Below, in pieces: positions 1-6,415 of a stretch of DNA of 7,877 nucleotides. The position numbers and the translations under genes were made by a program. Below the pieces are notes generated by a model that did no database searches, was not told the DNA's origin, and saw only the letters and a list, made by a program, of their open reading frames with translations. The stretch is from Brevundimonas vancanneytii (GTDB taxonomy: Bacteria; Pseudomonadota; Alphaproteobacteria; Caulobacterales; Caulobacteraceae). The stretch is taken from contig CAMCIP010000102.1 of the NCBI GenBank assembly GCA_945874855.1, forward strand, positions 1 through 7,877. Direction: 5' to 3'. The stretch's first letter is position 1. Each line of letters opens with the position of its first letter.

Positions 1-216
1 GGCGGCGGCCAGCCCCACCGTGCGCGCAAACCCGCGGCGGGCGGCGGTCAGGGCCGCGACCGGACCCATCACGCCGAGCGCCCGGCCCGCGCCTTCGACC
101 CGCTGGCCGGCGAACGCCTCGCCCCGGCCGCGCCCAAGCCGGAAGGCGAGATGAAGCGCCGCCCGCGTCGCCGCAAGCCGTCGAACGGCGGCAAGGGCTA
201 CGTCGCCAAGGCCTGA
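1..216 (+). CDS. C-terminal tail of a basic, probably RNA-binding protein (5' end outside window)
   Basis: Frame 1 is open from the first base to the TGA at 214-216 and gives 71 residues. The peptide is rich in Arg, Lys, Gly, Pro and Ala, begins Gly-Gly-Gly-Gln, contains a MKRRPRRRKP cluster near residues 51-60 and ends GKGYVAKA. No catalytic domain is visible. Disordered basic tails of this kind are common at the C-terminus of bacterial DEAD-box RNA helicases and of rRNA pseudouridine synthases of the RluB type in GC-rich alphaproteobacteria. I cannot decide between these, so the function is open. The gene ends 4 bp before the stop codon of the convergent gene at 221-973, with no room for a separate terminator. 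Confidence 0.6.
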   Translation, partial: GGGQPHRARKPAAGGGQGRDRTHHAERPARAFDPLAGERLAPAAPKPEGEMKRRPRRRKPSNGGKGYVAKA

Positions 217-220
217 AGAC

Positions 221-973
221 TCAGGCGGGGGTCGCCTTGATCCCCGCCGCCTCCAGCTCGGCCTGCAGCCGGTCCGTGGCCGCCTCCACCGCCGCCGCGT
301 CGCGGCCACGGACCACCAGGTTGGTGCCGAGTTCGCCGACGGATCCATGGCCGAAGGGATAGCTGCCGAAGCTCAGCGACGGAGCCGCGGCTGCGGCGGC
401 GGACAGAATGTCGGCCACCGACCCCTCGCCCACGCCGGTGACGCGCAGGGTGTGCGAATGCACGACCGCACCGGTGCGCAGGCGGGGCGCCACATCCTCG
501 AGCATCGCCGTCATGATCTTTGGCACGCCGGCCATGACGAAGACGTTGTCGATCTGGAAGCCCGGCGCGTCGGTGACGGGATTGGCGATCAGGACGCCGC
601 CCTCGGGAATACGGGCCATCCGGCGGCGCGCGGCGTTGAAGTCGTCGCCGTACCGCTTCTGCAGGAGGGCGAAAGCCGCTGGATGCTCCGGCAGGGCGAC
701 GCCGTAGGCCCGGGCCACGGCGTCGGCGGTCATGTCGTCATGGGTCGGGCCGATGCCGCCGGTGGTGAAAACATAGTCGTGGGCGGCGCGGAGCGCGTTC
801 AGGGCCGCGACAATGACCTCGACGTCGTCGCCGATGACCCGCACCTCGCGCAGATCGATTCCCAGGGCGGCCAGAAAGCGGGCGATCGTGTTCGTGTTGG
901 TGTCCTGGGTCCGTCCGGACAGGACCTCGTCGCCGATGATCAGGACGGCGGCGGTGGGGGATGGGGCGTTCAT
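221..973 (-). CDS. Competence/damage-inducible protein A-like (MoaB/CinA N-terminal domain only)
   Basis: The 250-residue product matches the MoCF_biosynth (molybdopterin-binding) fold found in MoaB, MogA and the N-terminal half of CinA. Visible signatures are IIGDEVLSGRTQDTN at residues 12-26 and TTGGIGPTHDDMT at 70-82, the Gly-rich loop with paired aspartates typical of the family. The rest (about 170-250) is a small alpha/beta tail. The C-terminal CinA amidase domain (nicotinamide-nucleotide deamidase) is absent; full CinA is about 400 residues or more. This is therefore the short form usually annotated 'competence/damage-inducible protein A' or 'molybdopterin-binding protein', whose role is poorly defined. 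The ATG at 971-973 sits behind a modest AGGCAG on the minus strand. The gene is divergent from map, with 113 bp between the two starts. I saw no SOS-type box in that gap. Confidence 0.88.
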   Translation of the reverse strand: MNAPSPTAAVLIIGDEVLSGRTQDTNTNTIARFLAALGIDLREVRVIGDDVEVIVAALNALRAAHDYVFTTGGIGPTHDDMTADAVARAYGVALPEHPAAFALLQKRYGDDFNAARRRMARIPEGGVLIANPVTDAPGFQIDNVFVMAGVPKIMTAMLEDVAPRLRTGAVVHSHTLRVTGVGEGSVADILSAAAAAAPSLSFGSYPFGHGSVGELGTNLVVRGRDAAAVEAATDRLQAELEAAGIKATPA

Positions 974-1086
974 GCTGCCTGATAGCGCACCGGCGACCGG
1001 TTCGGCAGGGTGCGTCGCCTCGACTTGCGGGGATGTGCTAGGGTGGACATCTTCCTCCCCTTCTCCCGCTCGCCCGAAGTCCGCTG

Positions 1087-1908
1087 ATGTACGAAACCCC
1101 CGATCTCGACGCCGACGTGCTGGTCCGCACCCACGAAATCCGTGTGCATGACGCCGAGGGGTTCGAGGGCATGCGCCGGGCCGGGCGGCTGGTGGCCGAG
1201 GCGCTGGACATGATCACGCCCTTCGTCGTGCCGGGGGTGACCACGGGCGAGCTCGACGACCGCATCCGCGAGTTCACCCTGGATCACGGGGCCCTGCCCG
1301 CCTGCCTCGGCTACAAGGGCTATGAGAAGACCGTCTGCACCTCGATCAACCACGTCGTCTGCCACGGCATTCCGGGCGACAAGGTCCTGAAGGACGGCGA
1401 CATCGTCAACGTCGACCACACCGTCATCGTCGACGGCTGGCACGGAGACTCCAGCCGCATGTTTGCGGTCGGCAGCGTCAACGCCCGGGCGCGCAAGCTG
1501 ATCGAGGTCACCTATGACTCGCTGGAGGCCGGTCTGGCCGTGATCCGGCCGGGCGCGACCTTCGGCGACATCGGCTACGCCATCCAGCAGGTGGTCGAGG
1601 CCAACCGGATGAGCGTGGTGCGCGACTTCTGCGGCCACGGCATCGGCCAGCTGTTCCACGACAGCCCCAATGTCCTGCACTACGGCCGACGCGGCGAGGG
1701 CGCGGTGCTGAAGGCCGGCATGTTCTTCACCGTCGAGCCGATGGTGAACCTGGGCAAGCCGCACGTGAAGGTGCTCTCCGACGGCTGGACCGCCGTCACC
1801 CGCGACAAGTCCCTGTCGGCCCAGTGCGAGCACACCGTGGGCGTGACCGAGGACGGGGTGGAGCTGTTCAGCGCCAGCCCCGCGGGCCTGTTCCGGCCGA
1901 AGTTCTGA
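1087..1908 (+). CDS. map: Type I methionine aminopeptidase
   Basis: This cytosolic metalloenzyme removes the initiator methionine from nascent proteins. The 273-residue length is normal for a type I enzyme without a zinc-finger extension. All five metal ligands of the pita-bread fold are present: D110 (in VNVDHTV), D121 (in WHGDSSRMF), H184 (in CGHGIGQLFH), E217 (in FTVEPM) and E248 (in SAQCEHT). The substrate-contacting histidines H93 (CHGIPG) and H191 are also there. The start at ATG 1087 keeps the usual short N-terminal arm before EGFEGMRRAGRLVAE. The Shine-Dalgarno before it is weak (GAAG at about -11), and no better in-frame start is visible upstream. In many alphaproteobacteria map lies close to radC; here about 5 kb separates them. 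A perfect hairpin follows the stop codon. Confidence 0.97.
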   Translation: MYETPDLDADVLVRTHEIRVHDAEGFEGMRRAGRLVAEALDMITPFVVPGVTTGELDDRIREFTLDHGALPACLGYKGYEKTVCTSINHVVCHGIPGDKVLKDGDIVNVDHTVIVDGWHGDSSRMFAVGSVNARARKLIEVTYDSLEAGLAVIRPGATFGDIGYAIQQVVEANRMSVVRDFCGHGIGQLFHDSPNVLHYGRRGEGAVLKAGMFFTVEPMVNLGKPHVKVLSDGWTAVTRDKSLSAQCEHTVGVTEDGVELFSASPAGLFRPKF

Positions 1909-1916
1909 CCTTGCTT

Positions 1917-1937
1917 CCCTCTCCCGGCGGGAGAGGG
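1917..1937. repeat. Perfect 9-bp inverted repeat after map (terminator or dispersed palindrome)
   Basis: CCCTCTCCC at 1917-1925 pairs perfectly with GGGAGAGGG at 1929-1937 across a GGC loop. It begins 9 bp after the map stop codon. No T-run follows on the plus strand, so intrinsic termination is uncertain. Pyrimidine-rich palindromes of this composition are dispersed in intergenic DNA of many GC-rich alphaproteobacteria, and the sequences after radC in this window share the CCCTC/GAGGG flavour. It may stabilise the map mRNA 3' end. Confidence 0.6.
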
Positions 1938-1985
1938 TCACCCATTCTCGTTGCGCCGCTGCATCCCCTCCGACATGGTCTTCGC

Positions 1986-2189
1986 AGGGAGCTGATCATG
2001 CGCCAAATCAGACTGACTTGGATGATCGCCGCCGCCCTGACCTCATTCGCCGGGCGGGCGTTCGTGGCCGATGAGGTTTCCGAGCAGCGTGATCACGCCG
2101 ATCAGGATGTTGAGACGGCGGTCATGGAAGCGGTCACGCAACTCCGGCGGGTCGGAGAACTCCATGGTCCGGCTCTGTGCAGCCGTTGA
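1986..2189 (+). pseudogene. Start of a secreted-protein gene, apparently cut off after its signal peptide
   Basis: An AGGGAG Shine-Dalgarno (1986-1991) lies 6 nt before ATG 1998. The first 19 codons read MRQIRLTWMIAAALTSFAG, a typical signal peptide: two arginines, then a hydrophobic stretch with small residues. From about 2043 the frame runs antisense through the 3' end of the esterase gene, and the peptide becomes charged and featureless (many D, E, Q, R) until the TGA at 2187-2189. The likely reading is a gene whose body was lost when the esterase block arrived. The alternative is a real 63-residue exported peptide overlapping the esterase antisense. The sequence cannot decide between them. 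Confidence 0.4.
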
Positions 2190-3620
2190 AGGCAGCCAGA
2201 CCGGCTCGCCCGTTGGCTCGGGTCGCCCAGTCGTGGCGAAGGAGAGCCAGTAGGCGGTCATGCGGTCGGCCATGCGATCATCTGCAGCTGTGTGGATATC
2301 GCGATAGGCCGGGGTCACGGCGAGGGTGCCGAGCACAAAGGCGATCTCTCCACCGTGCGGTACGCCCGGTTCCGTGCCTCGCTGCCGCTCGGGCAGGTAG
2401 CTGAAATAGTAGCGCCAGGCCGGTGCACGCCGCGAATGAAGGTCGGCGATCCGTTTGCCGAAGGCCCCGAACACCGCATCCCGGACCGCATGACGCGCGA
2501 GGTCGGCATCGTCCGTCGCCTCGGGAAACAGCAGACGGACACCGATCCTGGCGACACCCAGCCTCTCAACCAGACTGGCAGGATAAATGCCGAACAGTTC
2601 GGCGACAGAAGCCTCGTTGCTGTTGTTGCCGATCACGAGCGGGACGGCGGCTGACTGGCCCTGCTCGAACCGGTCCAGGATGGGCGCGGGCAGTGCGGCG
2701 TCGCCGAAGACGAGGCTCGGTGCAAGCGAACGGCCACGGCCGCTGATGCTCGCAAAGGCCCCGGCCGGGACCCCGCGCAGTGCGGCCAGAGAAGCGTTCT
2801 CCCCGTCGAGGTCGAGGGCTCTGGCCACCTCGATCCCCACCGCCCGCGCTTCTGAGGGGCTGTGGCTGGGAAGCCCGTAGGGACTTTGGGCGATTCCCTT
2901 TTGGAAAAGGCCTTGCGCGATCGGCGAGGCAAACAGGGCGAGGACGCTCTGGGCCCCGGCGGACTCGCCCAGGATGGTGACATTGCGAGGGTCGCCGCCG
3001 AACGCCCTGATGTTGTCACGCACCCATTCCAGGACCGCGATCTGGTCCAGAAGTCCAAAATTCACGGGACCGGCTGGTGCAGCCTCATCCAGGGCCGGAT
3101 GGGCGAAAAAGCCCAGTGGGCCGAGCCGGTAGTTGAAGGTGACGACCACCGCCCCTTGTCTGGCCAGCGTCGAGCCGTCGTAGGCCGGCAGGCTGCCCGC
3201 CCCCGAGACGAAGCCGCCACCATGGATCCAGACCATGACCGGCAATCCCGCGTCGGAGTTCGGCACCGGGGTCCAGACGTTCAATGTGAGACAATCTTCC
3301 GACTGGATGCCGATCGCCCCAAAGGCCGCGTCCTGTGCCGCCGAGACCGGCTGGATGCAGGCAGGCCCAAAGGTCCGTGCGGGCCTTCGCGTCCAGGCTT
3401 CAGCCGGTTCGGGTGCCCGCCAGCGAAGCGGACCGACCGGAGGCGCGGCATAGGGGATGCCCCTGAACACGGACAGGGGACCGGCCTCGACGCCGACCAC
3501 CTCTCCTTTCAGTGTGCGGACCAGGGGATCAGCGAGAGCGGAGGTTGCCGAGACAGCCAACCAGAGGAGGGCGACAAGACCTCGCGCCACCAGACTGTCC
3601 GGGCTCCGGCCCTGCCTCAC
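2043..3620 (-). CDS. Exported type B carboxylesterase (COesterase family, alpha/beta hydrolase)
   Basis: The 525-residue product is a serine esterase of the carboxylesterase/para-nitrobenzyl esterase family and hydrolyses carboxylic esters. A Sec signal peptide covers residues 1-30, with likely cleavage after SALA. Family signatures occur in order: FRGIPYAAPPVG (52-63), EDCLTLNVW (108-116), the oxyanion loop HGGGF (133-137), the nucleophile elbow GESAGA with Ser220, Glu336 in NNSNEAS, and His422 in VPHGGEIAFV, which completes the triad. Cys88 and Cys110 are placed for the usual disulfide. The GTG start overlaps the stop codon of the upstream amidohydrolase in a GTGA, and AAGGA lies 8 nt before it, so the two are co-translated. 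The last 25 or so residues contain an unusual hydrophobic run (ILIGVITLLGNLIG) just before the stop. The natural substrate is unknown. Confidence 0.93.
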   Translation of the reverse strand: MRQGRSPDSLVARGLVALLWLAVSATSALADPLVRTLKGEVVGVEAGPLSVFRGIPYAAPPVGPLRWRAPEPAEAWTRRPARTFGPACIQPVSAAQDAAFGAIGIQSEDCLTLNVWTPVPNSDAGLPVMVWIHGGGFVSGAGSLPAYDGSTLARQGAVVVTFNYRLGPLGFFAHPALDEAAPAGPVNFGLLDQIAVLEWVRDNIRAFGGDPRNVTILGESAGAQSVLALFASPIAQGLFQKGIAQSPYGLPSHSPSEARAVGIEVARALDLDGENASLAALRGVPAGAFASISGRGRSLAPSLVFGDAALPAPILDRFEQGQSAAVPLVIGNNSNEASVAELFGIYPASLVERLGVARIGVRLLFPEATDDADLARHAVRDAVFGAFGKRIADLHSRRAPAWRYYFSYLPERQRGTEPGVPHGGEIAFVLGTLAVTPAYRDIHTAADDRMADRMTAYWLSFATTGRPEPTGEPVWLPSTAAQSRTMEFSDPPELRDRFHDRRLNILIGVITLLGNLIGHERPPGE

Positions 3621-5353
3621 TGGAAACGTCCTTCTCCGGCAAGCCAGGTGGAATGGACGCGGATCGATCTCAGAGTGTCTGGCGGCACGGTCGTCGGGTC
3701 GCGCTCAAGCACCACGAGGTCGGCGGCCTTGCCGACCTCAAGGCTGCCGCAGGTCTCATCGAGATGACACTGCCAGGCGGCGTCTATGGTGACCGCCCGC
3801 AAGGCCTCGATCGGGGAGATGCACTCATCCGGGTTCAGGATGCCGCCCCCCTCGTTCATGTCCCGGAGCACGGCGTTCTCGACACAACGAAGCGGGTCGA
3901 TTGGCGTCACATTGTAGTCGGAGTGCAGGGAAATGCGCAGTCCGCCGGCCAGGGCCGAGCGGCAGGGGTCAAGGCGGTTGGCCCGCTCCGGTCCCAGCAG
4001 GCGATCCCGGAAGGCCCGCCCCCAGTAGTGGACGTGGCCGATCAGGAAGGAGGGCGATATGCCGAGCGCCTTCATCCGAACAATCTGATCATCGTGAAGG
4101 ATGCTGCAGTGTTCAATCCGGTGCCGGAGCGCGTGGCCGCCCTCGCCGCCGGTGCCCCGTTCAAAGGCGTCGAGCACCACATCGATCGCGGCATCGCCAT
4201 TGGCGTGAATGCCGATGGGCCAGCCGTCGTTGTGAAGCGTGCGGACGAGGGTCTCGATTTCTTCCGGCGAATAGTTGAGCGCACCGCGGTTGGTCGAGTT
4301 CAGATAGGGGGTGCGCTGATAGCCAGTCAGGCCCTGGTTGGACCCGTCGGACCAGGCCTTGATGCCCGTGAACGAAAAATTGGGTGAGTGCAGGCCGGGC
4401 CGGAGCCCCATCTCCTTCCACTTTTCATAGTGGGTCGAGACCAGAAGCCCGGCGTAGCGGACGGGGGCATCGCCCTGGAGCGCCGCCTCGATCAGGGCGA
4501 TGTCGGCCTCGGCAAACAGGCCGCCGATACCGCAGTCATGCAGGGCTGTGCAGCCCTTGGCCGCCGCATCGTCCAGGTCGGCCCGCAGAAACCCGACCAG
4601 TTCGGCCTCGCCGGGCGAGGACATGACACGGATGAAGGGCTGGAAGGCCGGGGGCTCTTCCAGCCGGCCGGTGAGTTCGCCGTCGCCCCCGCGGACGAAC
4701 CGACCCTGGGGCGGGTCCGGCGTATCCCGCGTCAGGCCGGCGAGGTCGATGGCGCGGCTGTTGGCATAGGCATTGTGGCCGTTGGACTCGAGAATGAAGA
4801 CCGGCGTTTCCGGAGACAGCTGGTCGAGGTCGGCCCGGGTGAGTTCTCGTCCGGGCATGATCGACGGGTCCAGCATCTTGCCCTGGATCCAGGCTCCCGG
4901 ACCGGCCTGTGCGGCCGCGTCGCGGATCTTCTGCCGCGCCTCGTCCATGGTCGCCGTTGTGAAGGGGCCGATGTCCAGCCAGGGGCGCAGGCCGGCGAAA
5001 TTGGAGTGCATGTGCGGATCGACGAAACCCGGCAGAACCGTATAGTCACCTAAGTCGGTGACTCGGGTGCGAGGGCCCTTCAGGCCGAGGATGGCATCAC
5101 GGTGCCCCGTCGCCAGGATGCGGCCGTCCCTGACGGCGATGGCCTCGACCACGCTGTTCTGCGCGTCCATCGTGTGGATGCGTCCGGCCAGGAAGATCGT
5201 GTCGGCGAACCGATGATCCGGCTCCCCAGCCAGGGTGGCGGGCGCGACCACGGCGGTTGCGAAGAAGCCGCCGCCGATGCTCCGCAAGACATCCCGGCGA
5301 GCATGCAAGGTCCGCATGACCTTCATGAATCGTTCGTCGCAGGCGTTGCACAT
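3617..5353 (-). CDS. Exported amidohydrolase, YtcJ-like (Amidohydro_3), with CxxC and twin-arginine N-terminus
   Basis: The family consists of metal-dependent amide or C-N hydrolases; the substrate here is unknown. I choose ATG 5353 (578 residues) because an ideal AAGGAGG lies 6 nt upstream; an in-frame GTG at 5416 would add 21 residues with no such signal. The N-terminus reads MCNACDERF, then HARRDVLR (17-24) and a hydrophobic stretch ending near APATLAG, which suggests Tat export after cofactor loading. The metal-site motif is DPHMHSN (H114, H116). Further motifs are GIKAWSDGS (330-338), HANGDAAID (from H383), RIEH (H415) and LHSDYNV (Asp479). The C-terminal beta-sandwich ends with the usual GKAADLVVLERDP segment. 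The stop codon overlaps the esterase GTG start. The upstream region is shared with the divergent crystallin-like gene. Confidence 0.93.
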   Translation of the reverse strand: MCNACDERFMKVMRTLHARRDVLRSIGGGFFATAVVAPATLAGEPDHRFADTIFLAGRIHTMDAQNSVVEAIAVRDGRILATGHRDAILGLKGPRTRVTDLGDYTVLPGFVDPHMHSNFAGLRPWLDIGPFTTATMDEARQKIRDAAAQAGPGAWIQGKMLDPSIMPGRELTRADLDQLSPETPVFILESNGHNAYANSRAIDLAGLTRDTPDPPQGRFVRGGDGELTGRLEEPPAFQPFIRVMSSPGEAELVGFLRADLDDAAAKGCTALHDCGIGGLFAEADIALIEAALQGDAPVRYAGLLVSTHYEKWKEMGLRPGLHSPNFSFTGIKAWSDGSNQGLTGYQRTPYLNSTNRGALNYSPEEIETLVRTLHNDGWPIGIHANGDAAIDVVLDAFERGTGGEGGHALRHRIEHCSILHDDQIVRMKALGISPSFLIGHVHYWGRAFRDRLLGPERANRLDPCRSALAGGLRISLHSDYNVTPIDPLRCVENAVLRDMNEGGGILNPDECISPIEALRAVTIDAAWQCHLDETCGSLEVGKAADLVVLERDPTTVPPDTLRSIRVHSTWLAGEGRFQ

Positions 5354-5359
5354 ACCGTC

Positions 5360-5366
5360 CCTCCTT
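5360..5366 (-). promoter_or_regulatory. Strong ribosome binding site that sets the amidohydrolase start
   Basis: On the minus strand AAGGAGG stands 6 nt before ATG 5353. It is the best Shine-Dalgarno in the window. It argues that translation begins at the MCNAC methionine rather than at the GTG at 5416, and so that the CxxC pair is at the true N-terminus. Confidence 0.8.
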
Positions 5367-5400
5367 GCCGGGACAACACCCCGCACTCGACAATCGGCCG

Positions 5401-5429
5401 ATCTCAGCTTGACCACAAGCTTAAGTCAA
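5401..5429 (-). promoter_or_regulatory. Candidate promoter with an operator-like palindrome for the amidohydrolase-esterase operon
   Basis: On the minus strand TTGACT (5424-5429) is followed after exactly 17 bp by TGAGAT (5401-5406), a reasonable -35 and a weak -10. The spacer contains a perfect inverted repeat, AGCTTG (5406-5411) and CAAGCT (5416-5421) with a 4-bp centre, where a repressor dimer would block polymerase. A second palindrome, ATCGGCCGAT (5393-5402), lies at the expected transcription start. The leader to ATG 5353 would be about 40 nt. The repeats are read directly; the promoter role is inferred. Confidence 0.35.
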
Positions 5430-5451
5430 TCGACAACGTTCCTTCGGGGCA

Positions 5452-5480
5452 CCACGATATGCTTCGACCTCAACTCGTGG
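5452..5480. repeat. Inverted repeat in the divergent intergenic region
   Basis: CCACGA (5452-5457) and TCGTGG (5475-5480) form a 6-bp inverted repeat with a 17-bp spacer. It lies between the two divergent transcription units, just before the AT-rich stretch that precedes the crystallin-like gene. It could be a regulator half-site pair or chance; at this length chance is a real possibility. Confidence 0.25.
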
Positions 5481-5506
5481 ACATTAGTTTCCTCTATAGT
5501 TAGTAT
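5478..5506 (+). promoter_or_regulatory. Candidate sigma70-type promoter for the crystallin-like gene
   Basis: TGGACA (5478-5483) and TAGTAT (5501-5506) are separated by 17 bp in the most AT-rich stretch of the window, which also holds overlapping TATAGT and TATAAG hexamers. Transcription would start near 5513 and leave an untranslated leader of about 120 nt with T-runs at 5515-5521 and 5612-5618. This is a pattern match by eye only. Confidence 0.3.
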
Positions 5507-5635
5507 AAGTCCAGCTTTTTTCTTGGCGGGCCTCAGGAAGGCATGGCTTGTTTATTTGGGGACTTCTTCTCGGGCGGTCGTCCAGTGTTTTGGCGTTCTG
5601 ATCGAAATGCGTTTTTTTGGAGAGGAAACAGCAGG

Positions 5636-6205
5636 ATGAAGTTGCGTAACATGGGGGCTCACGGGTCGGGGTTGGCATTTGGCGTGGCTTTGGCCCTAAG
5701 CTCAGCGTGCCTTTTGCTCGCAGGAACGGCTTCGGCTCAGTCCCGTCCGCCAATCTCGAGTGGCGCGAGCGGCGGGTCCAATCCTGGCGGCAGCGCCGGC
5801 GGATACAACCCCGGGAACAACAACAGCGGCGGCAACTACAATCCGGGCAATAACAGCAGTGGCGGGGGTTACAACCCCGGCACCAGTAGTGGTGGTAGCG
5901 GCTACAATCCCGGGAACAACAGCGGTGGCAGCGGGTACAATCCAGGTGGTTACGATCGACATTCTGTCACCGGCTTTATCGACTCCAGGTACCGTGGCCG
6001 CTCGATTTCGTTCAGCGACGCAATACCCAACCTCGATGACTCGGGCCTCAATGATCGCATCAGTTCCTTGCGCGTGAGGGGAACCTGGTTGGTCTGTGAA
6101 GATGCCTACTTCCGCGGAAGGTGTGAGTCTGTACGAGGCGATGTTCGAGACCTGTCACGCCTTGGAATGAACGATCGCATATCTTCGATGAGGCCCATCT
6201 ACTGA
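5636..6205 (+). CDS. Secreted beta/gamma-crystallin family protein with Y-N-P-G repeats
   Basis: The 189-residue product starts at ATG 5636 behind GGAGAGG. A signal peptide (1-34, cleavage after TASA) is followed by a Gly/Asn/Ser-rich linker with an 11-residue repeat beginning YNPG at Y57, Y68, Y79, Y90 and Y101. Residues 110-189 form two Greek-key motifs of the beta/gamma-crystallin type: GFIDSRYRGRSISF opens the first, and WLVCEDAYFRGRCESV (151-166) opens the second. Each ends in NDRISS (139-144 and 179-184), fitting the (N/D)(N/D)XX(S/T)S calcium-binding signature of microbial crystallins. C154 and C163 could form a disulfide. It is probably an extracellular or periplasmic calcium-stabilised protein of unknown role. 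An upstream in-frame ATG at 5543 is less likely because it would bury the signal peptide behind 31 residues. Its GC content is visibly lower than that of map or radC. Confidence 0.9.
   Translation: MKLRNMGAHGSGLAFGVALALSSACLLLAGTASAQSRPPISSGASGGSNPGGSAGGYNPGNNNSGGNYNPGNNSSGGGYNPGTSSGGSGYNPGNNSGGSGYNPGGYDRHSVTGFIDSRYRGRSISFSDAIPNLDDSGLNDRISSLRVRGTWLVCEDAYFRGRCESVRGDVRDLSRLGMNDRISSMRPIY
5804..5950 (+). repeat. 33-bp in-frame tandem repeat (11-residue Y-N-P-G unit, about 4.5 copies)
   Basis: TAC codons starting YNPG occur at 5804, 5837, 5870, 5903 and 5936, exactly 33 bp apart. Each unit reads roughly YNPG followed by N/T, N/S and S/G residues and GG. The copies differ mainly at synonymous third positions (AAC/AAT, CCC/CCG/CCA, GGG/GGC/GGT), so selection is on the peptide and the array is not a fresh duplication. 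It forms the flexible linker between the signal peptide and the crystallin domain. Confidence 0.92.
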
Positions 6206-6255
6206 GCGCGGGCCGTGCCATCGCTGAGCTGATTGGGACTTGGTATGCGGGAGGA

Positions 6256-6291
6256 CCCGTCGGTCTGGTCGGCCGACGGGCGTCTCGCCCG
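6256..6291 (+). terminator. Two overlapping, mutually exclusive hairpins after the crystallin-like gene
   Basis: CCCGTCGG (6256-6263) pairs perfectly with CCGACGGG (6273-6280) over a 9-nt loop. CGGGCG (6277-6282) pairs with CGCCCG (6286-6291) over TCT. The two share 6277-6280, so only one can form at a time. They start 50 bp after the crystallin stop codon. No T-run follows, so this may be a Rho-type or weak terminator, or an mRNA-end structure. The rest of 6206-6415 shows no convincing gene. Confidence 0.35.
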
Positions 6292-6415
6292 ACGCATTGA
6301 GGGCGAGTCCCGCTTCCTTGCGTGAGTTGGTCGCAACCTTTTCTCGTCGGCGGGCCGGATCGCTGGATCGGAGCGCGAGCTCCTCAACTGCTTCCAATCG
6401 CCGGAGACAAACGGA

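Noticed and set aside
1025..1044. Possible map promoter (TTGCGG with a GCTAGGGT -10-like stretch)
   Set aside because: The spacing of about 8 bp is far too short and no properly spaced -35 pairs with the -10-like hexamer.
974..1086. SOS control of the CinA-like gene, suggested by the 'damage-inducible' name
   Set aside because: No GTTC-N7-GTTC is present on either strand of the gap; the name comes from homology, not from local evidence.
970..1941. Long open frame (323 codons) antisense to map
   Set aside because: It mirrors map codons in a GC-rich gene, has no family resemblance (His/Asp/Val-rich) and overlaps an enzyme with all catalytic residues intact.
2862..4387. Overlapping plus-strand open frames (2862-3767 and 3512-4387) antisense to the esterase and amidohydrolase
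   Set aside because: Both are low-information GC-driven frames opposite proteins with intact catalytic motifs.
5354..5416. GTG 5416 as the start of the amidohydrolase
   Set aside because: It lies inside the predicted operator/promoter region, has no ribosome site and would push the twin-arginine signal about 40 residues in; ATG 5353 has an ideal one.
5543..5635. Upstream ATG 5543 as the start of the crystallin-like gene
   Set aside because: It has an AGGAAGG nearby but too close to the ATG, and it would put 31 residues in front of a clean signal peptide; ATG 5636 with GGAGAGG is better.
5804..5950. 33-bp periodic repeats as a possible CRISPR or noncoding array
   Set aside because: The period is a multiple of three, there are no unique spacers, and the units code for a YNPG peptide repeat inside a recognised secreted protein.
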